Assembly: GCA_017534885.1 (NCBI GenBank)
Contig: JAFXVR010000050.1
Location: 1 to 64,000, forward strand
Source: Clostridia bacterium
GTDB taxonomy: Bacteria > Bacillota > Clostridia > Christensenellales > Aristaeellaceae
DNA: 64,000 nucleotides
Direction: 5' to 3'
Shown here piece after piece: positions 15,072 to 23,937 of the stretch; the stretch's first letter is position 1, and every line of letters begins with the position of its first letter. Under the pieces are notes generated by a model. That model saw only the letters and a list, made by a program, of their open reading frames with translations, made no database searches and was not told the origin of the DNA. Made by a program: the position numbers and the translations under genes.

Positions 15072-17531
15072 ATGGTCTTCTTTCAGCAGTTCTATCTGGA
15101 CAGGGAAAAGGACATCGCGGTGGAGCTCTGGATGGAGGGCGAACGCCTCAAATATGTCATCCGCACGCCCAACCACCACACGGGCAACCTGATCAGCAAC
15201 CTGGCGGCGCTCTGCGGTATGCGCACGTCTGAGGACAGCCGGGGGCTGAAGATCATCCGTGGGGAGGTGCCCTGCTATTTCGACGGCGACAACCGGCGGA
15301 TGTACATCCTGCGGCTGGGCAATACCAAGGTGGCCAATATCTATCCCGATGGCCGGGTGGAGCTGAAGGCCTCCATTCCGGCGATCTCCAAGACGCTGAT
15401 GAGTCAGACCAAGGAGTACCATCTGGGCATCGAAAAGACGATCGTCAAGACCTATATCCGCAGCGAGTGCAAGTTCCGCACCGACCTGCACACCCACATG
15501 AACGGCAACCTGCCCCCGGATGTCCTCATCGCCTTAGGCGTCGTCCGGCAGATTCGCTACCCCTATTACTACATCAAGAAGCTGGGGCTGAGGTGCACCC
15601 TGGATCAGCTGGCGGCCCTGGAGACGGCCCGGACGGCAGCCGCGGCAGGCCTGGGCGAAACCACCCTGACCGGCCGCTACCGGGAGCGGCGCATCGACGA
15701 CCTCACCTTCATCAACTTTGCCGACCTGATCCTCGGCAACCCGGCGGACGCGGCCTTCAACATCGAGCGCATCCGCAATTCCCTGACCATCCCCAAGGAC
15801 GGACAGGCGGTCTTCGCCAATCTGGAAAAGGTCTATCTGTACCGCTATGTGTTCACCAAGGGCGTTGAAGCGGCGAATCCCTTCAGCGGCGTCAACATCA
15901 GCAGCCTGCCCGACCGGGAAGTCAGAGGCTTTGCGGAGCGCATGCAGCGGGACCGGGAGGACAGCCGCTACCGGGGCAACACCCTCTTTCAGGACCTGCT
16001 GCTCTGGATTGCCCGGGAATATCAGCGGCACGGCATTACCTATGCGGAAATCACCGATACTTCCCTTTTGAACCAGCGGGATGTGCCCGCCCGGCTCCGG
16101 CAGATTCATGAGATCATGCCCGCCGTGACCCGGGAGACCGGGGTCACCCTGCGCTTTCTCGCCGGCATCCGGCGCATTCCCCTGACTATCGTCCGGGATC
16201 ACATCACCCCCAACGATTACCTGATGGAAAACCTGCGCTGCCTGAGGAGCATCGCCGCCGATCCCTATGTGGCGGGCAGCGACATCATCGGCGAGGAAAT
16301 CAACGACATCCTGGAGCTGCGCGGCGTCATCCGCGAGCTGACCGCCATCGCCGGAGAGCACCCGGGCTTTGTCATCCGCATCCACGCCGGGGAGAACGAC
16401 AGCCTGCGCGGCAATGTGGCCAACGCCATCCGCTGTGTGGCGGAAGCCCTTCAGCCCGGCCAGCCGGTGCCTCCCCTGCGGCTGGGGCATGGGCTCTACA
16501 CCTGCGACCTCCGCAGCGCCCGGGGCAGAAAGCTGCTGGAGGACATGCGGCGCTATGGGGTGACCCTCGAATTCCAGCTGACCTCCAACGTGCGCCTCAA
16601 CAACCTGAGCCGCCTGAACCACCATCCCCTGCGCCAGTACCTGCGCGCCGGCATCAGCTGTGTTCAGGGCACGGACGGCGGCGCTCTGTACGGCACCAAT
16701 TCCATCGACGAGGAGCTGAGCCTCGAGAAGCTGCTGGGCCTGACGGAAGGTGAGCTGCGCCGGATGAAGGAGGCTGAGGACGCGATTCTCGCGGAAAGCC
16801 TGCGCGTGTTCCAGCGGAAGCAGGAGGACTTCCGCCGCTGCTGTCCCGGCGGGGATGTGGAGCTCTATTACAGCCGCCTGCTGGCCACGGACGAATCCAC
16901 CGACCGGGTGCTCTGGCAGAGCGGCGGCAAGGTCAGCGCCGAGGAAGCCCTGCGCAGCCGCCTGACCCAGCTGCCGGAGGACCACTTTCCCATCGTGCTG
17001 GCGGGCGGCAGCTTCAACAGCAGCCAGAGGCGCAGTCCCCTGCGGGAGGAGGACAAGGCCTTCCTGGACGCTCTGCTGCGCCAGGCCGATCCGGACAGGG
17101 TCTGCTTTGTGATCGGCCACACCCTCTCCGCCCAGGAGGGCTACCTGGCCAGGCAGGCCCGGGGCCGCTTTCCGGTCTTTGCCATTGTGCCCAGCCAGCT
17201 GACCCGCATCCAGTGCGCCCGCCTGAGCGAGGCAGGACTGGGCATCCTCGTGTCCATCGAGAGCTCGGGCATGGGCCTGTACAAGAGCTTTGCCTACGAG
17301 GTCTTCAACCGGCATTCTTCCGCCCTGCTGGCCTTCGACGGCAATTCCGCCGCGCAGAACCTGATTCAGGAAGCCCGCAACGCCCGCTTCCGCTGCCAGA
17401 TCTGCATCAATCCCCGCTCCCGGAATCTCGCCGTCAAAGCCCGCACCCTCGAGGGCTATGTGAGTCCCCTCGGCGACCCCGAAGCCCTGCTGTCCCGTCT
17501 CGGTCTGCTGGCGGAAACGGCGCAGACCTGA
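15072..17531 (+). CDS. Adenosine-deaminase-like protein fused to a C-terminal Rossmann-like domain
   Basis: 819 residues from the ATG at 15072, which has an AAAGGCGGAG site; a GTG at 15012 is also in frame but lacks one. Residues 1-130 are an unrecognised beta-rich domain. Residues about 135-600 match the metal-dependent deaminase barrel: H140-T-H142 (DLHTHMNG), H438-A-G-E441, LGHG, and T534-D535. Classical adenosine deaminase has TDD or SDD; here it is TDGG, so the second Asp is missing. Residues about 640-800 (VLAGGSF, CFVIGHTLS, SIESSGMGLYKS) look like a Rossmann-type nucleotide-binding domain of SLOG or TIR-like kind. That assignment is tentative. It may process a modified nucleotide signal rather than free adenosine. 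Confidence 0.72.
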   Translation: MVFFQQFYLDREKDIAVELWMEGERLKYVIRTPNHHTGNLISNLAALCGMRTSEDSRGLKIIRGEVPCYFDGDNRRMYILRLGNTKVANIYPDGRVELKASIPAISKTLMSQTKEYHLGIEKTIVKTYIRSECKFRTDLHTHMNGNLPPDVLIALGVVRQIRYPYYYIKKLGLRCTLDQLAALETARTAAAAGLGETTLTGRYRERRIDDLTFINFADLILGNPADAAFNIERIRNSLTIPKDGQAVFANLEKVYLYRYVFTKGVEAANPFSGVNISSLPDREVRGFAERMQRDREDSRYRGNTLFQDLLLWIAREYQRHGITYAEITDTSLLNQRDVPARLRQIHEIMPAVTRETGVTLRFLAGIRRIPLTIVRDHITPNDYLMENLRCLRSIAADPYVAGSDIIGEEINDILELRGVIRELTAIAGEHPGFVIRIHAGENDSLRGNVANAIRCVAEALQPGQPVPPLRLGHGLYTCDLRSARGRKLLEDMRRYGVTLEFQLTSNVRLNNLSRLNHHPLRQYLRAGISCVQGTDGGALYGTNSIDEELSLEKLLGLTEGELRRMKEAEDAILAESLRVFQRKQEDFRRCCPGGDVELYYSRLLATDESTDRVLWQSGGKVSAEEALRSRLTQLPEDHFPIVLAGGSFNSSQRRSPLREEDKAFLDALLRQADPDRVCFVIGHTLSAQEGYLARQARGRFPVFAIVPSQLTRIQCARLSEAGLGILVSIESSGMGLYKSFAYEVFNRHSSALLAFDGNSAAQNLIQEARNARFRCQICINPRSRNLAVKARTLEGYVSPLGDPEALLSRLGLLAETAQT

Positions 17532-17550
17532 CCTCCCCATCCGGCCACGC

Positions 17551-17614
17551 AAAAAGGCGATCCTGACGCTCCGCCACAGCCCTGAACGGCTGCGCGGGTC
17601 AGCATCGCCTTTTT
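17551..17614. terminator. Bidirectional terminator between convergent genes
   Basis: AAAAAGGCGAT pairs with ATCGCCTTTTT, extended inward by CCTGAC..GTCAG. A/T runs on both sides give a terminator in both directions. Confidence 0.8.
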
Positions 17615-17629
17615 CGTTTGTCGTACTGA

Positions 17630-20600
17630 TCAGCTTCTGCCCTGTCCCAGGATGCCGCTGAGCAGCGCCATCATCCGCGGGATATCATAGGGCTTGGCCA
17701 GGTGGCCGTTCATCCCGGCTTCCCGGGCCATCTGCCTGTCCTCCTCAAAGGCGTTGGCGGTCACAGCCACGATGGGCACCTCTGCCTTCTCCCTGTCCGG
17801 CAGGGCGCGGATCTGCCTGGCGGCTTCATAGCCGTCCATGTACGGCATCTGGATGTCCATCAGCACCACGTCATAGGTGCCCGCAGGCGCTTCCCGCATC
17901 CTGTCCACGGCCTCTGAGCCGTCATTGGCGATGTCCACCGCAAAGCCCACGCCCTCCAGAATCGTCTGGGCGATCAGCTGGTTCATCTCATTGTCCTCGG
18001 CCAAAAGCACCCGCCGCCCGCTGAAGTCCGGGTTTTCCGGGGCCGTCTGCGTCTCGGCGGGCTGCCGGATGGCAGGCTGGGTCAGCGCTTCCCGCAGTCC
18101 GGACAGGAAGAGGGGCTTGGCGCAGAAGGAGGTGGCGCCGGCCTCGAGGGCTTCCTCCTGAATGTCCGACCAGTCATAGGCCGTCAGCATGATGATGGGC
18201 GGGTTCGCCCCGATGACCTGCCGCAGCTCCCGCACGGTCTCGATCCCGCTCAGCTCGGGCATCAGCCAGTCCACCAGACAGTAATCGAAGGGCTCGCCCT
18301 GCCCGATGGCCTCCCGGGCCAGGCGCGCCGCCTCCCGCCCGTCCTGCGTCCACACAGGCTTCAGCCCGAGGCCGCTGAGCATATCGCAGACCGAGAGGCA
18401 GCTGTTGATGTCGTCATCCACCACCAGCGCCCGCTTCCCCTGCATCTCAGGCAGCGCCTCCGCGGGGCGGACGTCATCGCAGACGCGGCAGCGCAGGCGG
18501 ACGACGAACTCCGTGCCCTTGCCCTCCGCGCTGGTCAGCGAGATTGTTCCGCCCATCATGTCCACGATGTTCTTGGTGATGGCCATGCCCAGGCCTGTGC
18601 CCTGTATGCCGCTGACTGTGCTGGTTTTCTCCCGGGTGAAGGCGTCAAAGATCGTTTTCTGGAATTCCTCGCTCATGCCGATGCCGTTGTCCTTCACCCG
18701 GAATTCAAACTCCGCGTATCCCGGATGGTCGCAGTGCTTCTCGATGACCCGCAGGCTGATGGCCCCGCCCTCGGGGGTGAACTTCACCGCGTTGGAGAGG
18801 ATGTTCAGCAGCACCTGGTTGAGGCGCAGTCTGTCGGTCATCACATCCTCGCTTACCACGCCCTCGGTGTCCACAAGCAGCTGCTGATGCCGCTCGGCGG
18901 TGTTCACCTGGATGATGCTCCGGATATCCCGGAACAGATCCGGCAGGTGGACGGGCGCTTCCTCGATGACCACCTTCCCGCTCTCGATGCGGCTCATGTC
19001 CAGCACATCGTTGATCAGGGAGAGCAGATGCCGGGAGGAGAGGGTGATCTTTTCGAGATAATCCTTCACCAGATCCGGCTTGTCCGTGTGCGAGGCGGCC
19101 AGGGCTGTGAAGCCCACGATGGCGTTCATGGGCGTGCGGATGTCGTGGGACATATTGTTGAGGAAGGCTGTCTTGGCGCGGCTGGCCTGCTCGGCGGCCT
19201 TCAGCGCGTCCGAAAGCGCCTGTTGGCTCTCCGCCAGCTGACTGTTCTTTTCTTCCAGCGCCTGGCGGGCCTTTTCCTTCTCAGCCGCCTGCCGCTTGTG
19301 CCGCCTGGAATCCCTCACCAGGAAGCCGATGATCAGCGCCGCCACCGCCAGCAGGATGCCCGCAAACAGCCCCCAGTTGTTCCGGATCACATCGGCCAGG
19401 CTGACGGTATAGAGCTGCTCCGCATAGCGGTAGGCCAGTCCCGGGGCGTAGTCCTCGCCAATCACAATGATGCCGCGGTTGATGAGCTTCAGCAGGCCCT
19501 CCTGTCCGATGGGCACGCCAAAACACCGGTTGTCGTCATGGTTGAGCTGCAGCCGGTTGAGGCCGGTGAAGGCGTTGTTCTTGAGTATGTCATTGGCCCG
19601 GAGGCCGTTGAGGGTGGTGCAGCCGGCCTGCCCGGAGAGCACCGCCCGCAGACAGTCCTCGATGGAGGGAAAGAGGGTGATTTCCGCCTCCGGGTAATGG
19701 GTGCGGATAAAGTAATACTGCATTCGGTTGTTCTGGTTGACGGCGAAATGCCGGGTGAGCGCCTCGCTGTACTCGCCCTTGTAAACCAGCTCCGTGGAGG
19801 AGGATACCACCGGGCTGGACTGGCAGATGCCGTTGATCTCGGAGTAATAAAGGCCGCCGCCCACCGGGAAGGCCAGGTCGATCCCGCCCGCGTTCAGCTC
19901 CCGGATCATCTCGTCATAGCTGTCAAAGCCGCGCCAGGACAGGCTCATGCCCGCGATGCTCAGGTTCTCCAGCATCCTCAGCAGGATATCCCGCACCAAT
20001 CCGGTGACCTGGCCGTCCTTGTCGGTGTCGCTGTAGGGCAGATAGTGATTGAGATAGCCCACGGTCAGGCCGGTGTGTCCGGCCATCCATTCCCGTTCCG
20101 CCGCTGAAAAGGCCATGCTGGAGATGCTGACGGGGTAATATCTGGCCCGCAGGGCATTGAGATAGTTGGGCTCCTCCACCGCCAGCTGCGTCTGGGCCGC
20201 GTTGAGATCCGCCAGCAGGTCTTTCCTTTTTGCGCTGACGCAGAGGTAATAGTCCGACGCGCCGAAAGCCGTCAGCACCTCCGCATCCGCCCGGCCGTGC
20301 GCGCCGTCGCCCTCCGCCGCCAGCACGTCGATCTCGTGCGCGTCAAAGGCGGCAAACAGCGCCTCATAGTCCCGGTAGGCAGCCACCTCGGCCTGCACGC
20401 CATGGCCGGTCAGGTAGCTGTTCAGCACGCTCACCATGGCGCTGTCCAGCACGCCGATCCGCCGGCCCGCCAGGCTTTCCGGGCTCGCGGTGATGTCCGC
20501 GTCAGTGCTGTGCTTCACCAGACTGTAAGTCTCATGCCCCATGGCCAGCTCCGGGTAGCCGATCAGTCCGGCCCGCTCCTCACGCCAGGCCAGCCCGGCC

Positions 20601-20893
20601 AGCAGGTCGATCTCCCCCCTCAGCAGCTGCTCGTACAGGTCGCCGTATTCGCCATAAACGTATTCGTACTTCCAGCCCGTGTATTCCGACAGCTTCTGGT
20701 AATACTCATAGGCGTAGCCCGTCCTGACCGCGTCCGGCCGCGCGCCTTCCTGAAACACCTCGTTCTCGTAATAGCCCACCCGGACCGCGGCGCTTTCCGC
20801 CAGGGCGCAGTTGATTGGCAGCACGGCGCGGCAAAGGAGTGTCAGCAGGATGGCTGCAGCCATCAAGAACCGTCTCAGGCTTTTTGTCTTCAT
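17630..20893 (-). CDS. Hybrid histidine kinase with two periplasmic-binding-protein sensors
   Basis: 1087 residues. After a signal/anchor segment (8-33) there are two amino-acid-binding-protein-like (SBP_bac_3) modules in tandem, about 36-265 (AAVRVGYYENEVFQ) and 272-500 (LTVGYLNHYLPYSDTDKDG). A membrane segment (505-528), a coiled linker and HisKA with His583 (NNMSHDIRTPMNA) follow, then HATPase (GIQGTGLGMA) and two receivers with Asp875 (LVDWLMPE) and Asp1013 (LMDIQMPY). The plan resembles BvgS/EvgS without an HPt domain. It should sense an extracellular amino acid or similar small solute. There is no cognate regulator nearby. It is divergent from the MATE exporter. Confidence 0.93.
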   Translation of the reverse strand: MKTKSLRRFLMAAAILLTLLCRAVLPINCALAESAAVRVGYYENEVFQEGARPDAVRTGYAYEYYQKLSEYTGWKYEYVYGEYGDLYEQLLRGEIDLLAGLAWREERAGLIGYPELAMGHETYSLVKHSTDADITASPESLAGRRIGVLDSAMVSVLNSYLTGHGVQAEVAAYRDYEALFAAFDAHEIDVLAAEGDGAHGRADAEVLTAFGASDYYLCVSAKRKDLLADLNAAQTQLAVEEPNYLNALRARYYPVSISSMAFSAAEREWMAGHTGLTVGYLNHYLPYSDTDKDGQVTGLVRDILLRMLENLSIAGMSLSWRGFDSYDEMIRELNAGGIDLAFPVGGGLYYSEINGICQSSPVVSSSTELVYKGEYSEALTRHFAVNQNNRMQYYFIRTHYPEAEITLFPSIEDCLRAVLSGQAGCTTLNGLRANDILKNNAFTGLNRLQLNHDDNRCFGVPIGQEGLLKLINRGIIVIGEDYAPGLAYRYAEQLYTVSLADVIRNNWGLFAGILLAVAALIIGFLVRDSRRHKRQAAEKEKARQALEEKNSQLAESQQALSDALKAAEQASRAKTAFLNNMSHDIRTPMNAIVGFTALAASHTDKPDLVKDYLEKITLSSRHLLSLINDVLDMSRIESGKVVIEEAPVHLPDLFRDIRSIIQVNTAERHQQLLVDTEGVVSEDVMTDRLRLNQVLLNILSNAVKFTPEGGAISLRVIEKHCDHPGYAEFEFRVKDNGIGMSEEFQKTIFDAFTREKTSTVSGIQGTGLGMAITKNIVDMMGGTISLTSAEGKGTEFVVRLRCRVCDDVRPAEALPEMQGKRALVVDDDINSCLSVCDMLSGLGLKPVWTQDGREAARLAREAIGQGEPFDYCLVDWLMPELSGIETVRELRQVIGANPPIIMLTAYDWSDIQEEALEAGATSFCAKPLFLSGLREALTQPAIRQPAETQTAPENPDFSGRRVLLAEDNEMNQLIAQTILEGVGFAVDIANDGSEAVDRMREAPAGTYDVVLMDIQMPYMDGYEAARQIRALPDREKAEVPIVAVTANAFEEDRQMAREAGMNGHLAKPYDIPRMMALLSGILGQGRS

Positions 20894-21009
20894 GCAAACC
20901 TCTCCTTATTCCGGCTGAAGTCCCGATTCCCGTCAGCATGCGCAATTCTTCTCTTCCCACTAATTCTACCACATTCAGCCGCGCTTTACCAGTATCCCAT
21001 GAAATTATG

Positions 21010-21038
21010 TTGAAGCGAAGGCTGAATTCATGTATAAT
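21010..21038 (+). promoter_or_regulatory. Promoter for the MATE exporter
   Basis: TTGAAG, 17 bp, TATAAT, with a leader of about 55 nt before the start at 21100. Confidence 0.7.
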
Positions 21039-21099
21039 GCTCCCAGCCCAGTCCCGGCGGAGGCCGGTTCGGCTGCGGCCCAAACCGACGGGGGCCTGT

Positions 21100-22458
21100 A
21101 TGAAAGCAAAGAGCCGCATTATCCGTGACCTGACCGTTGGCAGCGTGCCCCGCACCCTGCTGACCTTTTCGCTGCCCCTCTTTCTGTCCGGCCTGCTGCA
21201 GATGGTCTACAACATGGTGGACATGATCGTGGTGGGCCGCTTTGTGGGCACCGAGGGCCTGTCCGCCGTTGCCATCGGCGGCGAGGTGCTTCAGCTCATC
21301 ACCTTTGTGGCCATGGGCTTTTCCAACGCCGGTCAGATCCTGATTTCCCGCTATGTGGGCGAGAAGCGCGAAGACCTGGTGGGCGACATGGTGGGCACTC
21401 TTTTCACTCTGCTGGAGGGGCTGGCTCTCGCCATCATGGTCGTCTTTCTCTTCACCTATCAGGACATCATGCGCTGGCTGAATACCCCCGCTGAAATCTG
21501 GGAGTACACCCGGCAGTACAGCATCACCTGCGTCTACGGCGTGATGTTCATCTACGGGTACAACCTGGTGTCCGCCATTCTGCGCGGCATGGGCGACTCG
21601 AAGCACCCCTTCCTCTTCATCGCCATCGCCTCCGTCATCAACGTCATTCTCGACCTGCTGCTGGTGGGCCCGATGGGGCTCGGCCCCTTAGGCGCGGCTC
21701 TGGCTACCGTCATCGGGCAGGCTGTCAGCTTCTTTTTCGCCCTGCGCCTGCTGTACCGCAGCCGCGAGCAGATTCACTTTGACTTCCGCCCCGCCCACTT
21801 CCGCATCAGCCGTAAGGTCATACGCCCCCTGCTGTCCTTAGGCATCCCCATGGTCATCCAGAGCGCCGCGGTCACCTTCTCGATGCTCTTTGTCAACGCC
21901 TATGTCAACGCCTACGGCACCGTCGCCGTGGCGGTCACCGGCGTCGCCCGCAAGCTGGAGAGCATGATCGGCGTGGTGTCCCAGGCGATATCCTCGGCCG
22001 GCGGCGCCATGGTCTCCCAGTCCCTCGGCGCGAAAAAAACAGAGCGCGTCCCCAAGGTTGTGGGGCATGCGCTCTGGATTGTGGCCATTCCCGCCAGCAT
22101 CTTTGCGCTCATCACCGTGCTGAAGCCGGAATGGCTCTTCGGTCTCTTCTCTGACGATCCCGCCGTGCTGGCCATGGCGGTCACCTACATTCCCGTGGCC
22201 ATGGTGCAGTACCTGGGCGCCACCCTCCGGCCCGCCGGCTTCGCGCTGATCAACGGCTCGGGCAATTCGCGCCTGAACCTGCTGGTCGCCCTGCTGGACG
22301 GCATCATCTGCCGGATCGGCCTCTCCCTGCTTCTGGGCGTGGCGCTCGCCTGGGGCATCAGCGGCTTCTGGTACGGCAACGCCCTCTCCGGCCTGGTACC
22401 CTTCCTGATCGGCGGCACCTACCTGCTGTGCGGACGGTGGAAACGGCTGGGCGCGTGA
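21100..22458 (+). CDS. MATE family multidrug/cation antiporter
   Basis: 452 residues from the ATG at 21100; the open frame extends further upstream, but the promoter lies inside that extension, which decides the start. Twelve membrane segments fall in two MATE halves. The N-terminal signature RTLLTFSLPLFLSGLLQMVY is followed by NMVDMIVVGRFVGTEGLSAV, and the repeat half starts near RPLLSLGIPMVIQSAAV. MATE proteins export drugs or metabolites with Na+ or H+ influx. The ribosome site is weak (GGGGG). The gene ends 6 bp from a convergent gene. Confidence 0.92.
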   Translation: MKAKSRIIRDLTVGSVPRTLLTFSLPLFLSGLLQMVYNMVDMIVVGRFVGTEGLSAVAIGGEVLQLITFVAMGFSNAGQILISRYVGEKREDLVGDMVGTLFTLLEGLALAIMVVFLFTYQDIMRWLNTPAEIWEYTRQYSITCVYGVMFIYGYNLVSAILRGMGDSKHPFLFIAIASVINVILDLLLVGPMGLGPLGAALATVIGQAVSFFFALRLLYRSREQIHFDFRPAHFRISRKVIRPLLSLGIPMVIQSAAVTFSMLFVNAYVNAYGTVAVAVTGVARKLESMIGVVSQAISSAGGAMVSQSLGAKKTERVPKVVGHALWIVAIPASIFALITVLKPEWLFGLFSDDPAVLAMAVTYIPVAMVQYLGATLRPAGFALINGSGNSRLNLLVALLDGIICRIGLSLLLGVALAWGISGFWYGNALSGLVPFLIGGTYLLCGRWKRLGA

Positions 22459-22464
22459 CGCATC

Positions 22465-23937
22465 TTACTCCGCTGCAGCGTTCTCTTCTTCATCCCAGTC
22501 TTCGTTCCAGTCTTCGTCCCAGTCTTCATCTTCTGAAAAAAGCTCTTCCCATTCCTCATCCGTCATATTGAAGTATCCGTCATCTTCATCTTCATCGTAC
22601 GGCGGAAGAATTTCGGCAAAAGCGTCCGCAGCGAGAACGCCGACGTAGTCTTCGTTTACCTCCGTCAGGAAGCCCCCGTCCGTCATTCGGGCGATGAGCC
22701 ACACGGCTTTCGGATAGCCATCCTCGTCATGGTCCACCGGAAAAGGCGTGTCCAGCTCCGCCATGTTCCGGTTCAGGATGACCGGAAGGGTCTCCTTTTT
22801 TTCGTCCCAGTTGTAATCCGGGAATCCGCAGCGGACATTCTCGGTCTCCGCGCCAAAGGCCATCTGATCCCGGCGGAACCAGGCCCGCATTCCCCGCGCT
22901 TCACTGCCGATTTGCAGGCAGACCCATCCATCCTCCTCCGCCGCGATTTTTCCGGCCAGCCGCGCATAGGCCAGGCCGAGGATCTCCCCGTCCGGGGCAC
23001 TGTACAATGGCGTATCATCCTCCCGGACGCAGGCCCAGGCGGAGGCGTCCAGCAGAGCCGCCAAGTCAGCGCCCCGCCAGGGTATGCTGTCGAGGTCAAG
23101 CTCAGACAATTCCCGGGGGAAAGCGGGGCTGCCGTAATGATAAACACCGTTGCTCGAGCCGCCTGATCCATAGGTGACATCCAGCATCACGTCTTCGTAG
23201 AAATAGTATATGCCCACGTCGTTGTTCACGCTGGTCAGCCGCCATTTGCCGTCCGGGAAGCAATCCATGTAATAGTCGCAGTAATGATCGCCGTGGAGTT
23301 CCAGCGATCCGTTGGCGCTGTGGATGGTATTGAGCGACCATGCTTTTTCCCATGCGGGAGAAACGACCGTTTCCTCATATGAGGTTCCGTCCCAGCGGGC
23401 TGTGTGAATCCTTTCGCGGCCCTCACTGTCCCGCGACACGCCCACCAGCGAATCCTCCATGACGCCCAGGTCTGTCCAGGTCTCACCCTCCCGGAGCATG
23501 AACGACGCGCATCCGGGCAGGATTTTCTCTTCAAGAAAGGGACAATATCCGTAGGTCACCCCTTCAGGCGGCATGGTAGCGATCCGCTCCGCAGCCTCCT
23601 CGGTGACGGGAACCGGGGCGCGATCCTCGATCTGCCATTCTATGGGTTTACCCTCGAAGAGCGGATCAGCCGCCACAGTCAGCTTCCTGAGCCAGAGCAT
23701 GCCGTCCCCTGTGCGGAAAACCACGGCTTCCACAAAGGTGGCAAAATGGTCTTTATACATTCCTGTGCTGTAAGTGTCGGCATAATCCACCGTCCACTCA
23801 GGGAAAGCTGCCGCGATTTCCGGAAGCACCCGTTCCTCGCATTTTTCCGATAAACTCTTGCCCTCTGCTGAACCACCCGCAAGCGCCAGGCACAGGATCA
23901 GCAGACCTATCATCAGCCGTTCCTTCGTGACCATCAT
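22465..23937 (-). CDS. Secreted protein with SH3-like segment and acidic tail
   Basis: About 490 residues. The start is taken at the ATG overlapping the upstream stop (ATGA), with GGGAGGAG ahead; a second ATG one codon later has better spacing. Signal peptide: MIGLLILCLALAGGSAEG. An SH3-like segment lies near residues 295-355 (TPLYSAPDGEILGLAYARL, then GWVCLQIG). The C-terminus is extremely acidic, with repeated DEDWDEDWNEDWDEE encoded by 12-bp tandem repeats. It is a paralogue of the protein at 42900-44336. Function unknown. It is translationally coupled to the WG-repeat gene upstream. Confidence 0.75.
   Translation of the reverse strand: MMVTKERLMIGLLILCLALAGGSAEGKSLSEKCEERVLPEIAAAFPEWTVDYADTYSTGMYKDHFATFVEAVVFRTGDGMLWLRKLTVAADPLFEGKPIEWQIEDRAPVPVTEEAAERIATMPPEGVTYGYCPFLEEKILPGCASFMLREGETWTDLGVMEDSLVGVSRDSEGRERIHTARWDGTSYEETVVSPAWEKAWSLNTIHSANGSLELHGDHYCDYYMDCFPDGKWRLTSVNNDVGIYYFYEDVMLDVTYGSGGSSNGVYHYGSPAFPRELSELDLDSIPWRGADLAALLDASAWACVREDDTPLYSAPDGEILGLAYARLAGKIAAEEDGWVCLQIGSEARGMRAWFRRDQMAFGAETENVRCGFPDYNWDEKKETLPVILNRNMAELDTPFPVDHDEDGYPKAVWLIARMTDGGFLTEVNEDYVGVLAADAFAEILPPYDEDEDDGYFNMTDEEWEELFSEDEDWDEDWNEDWDEEENAAAE
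22489..22524 (-). repeat. Three 12-bp tandem repeats coding for an acidic D/E/W tail
   Basis: Units TTCATCCCAGTC, TTCGTTCCAGTC and TTCGTCCCAGTC on the plus strand; on the coding strand they give DWDE / DWNE / DWDE near the C-terminus of the secreted protein. Slippage could change the repeat number. Confidence 0.75.
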
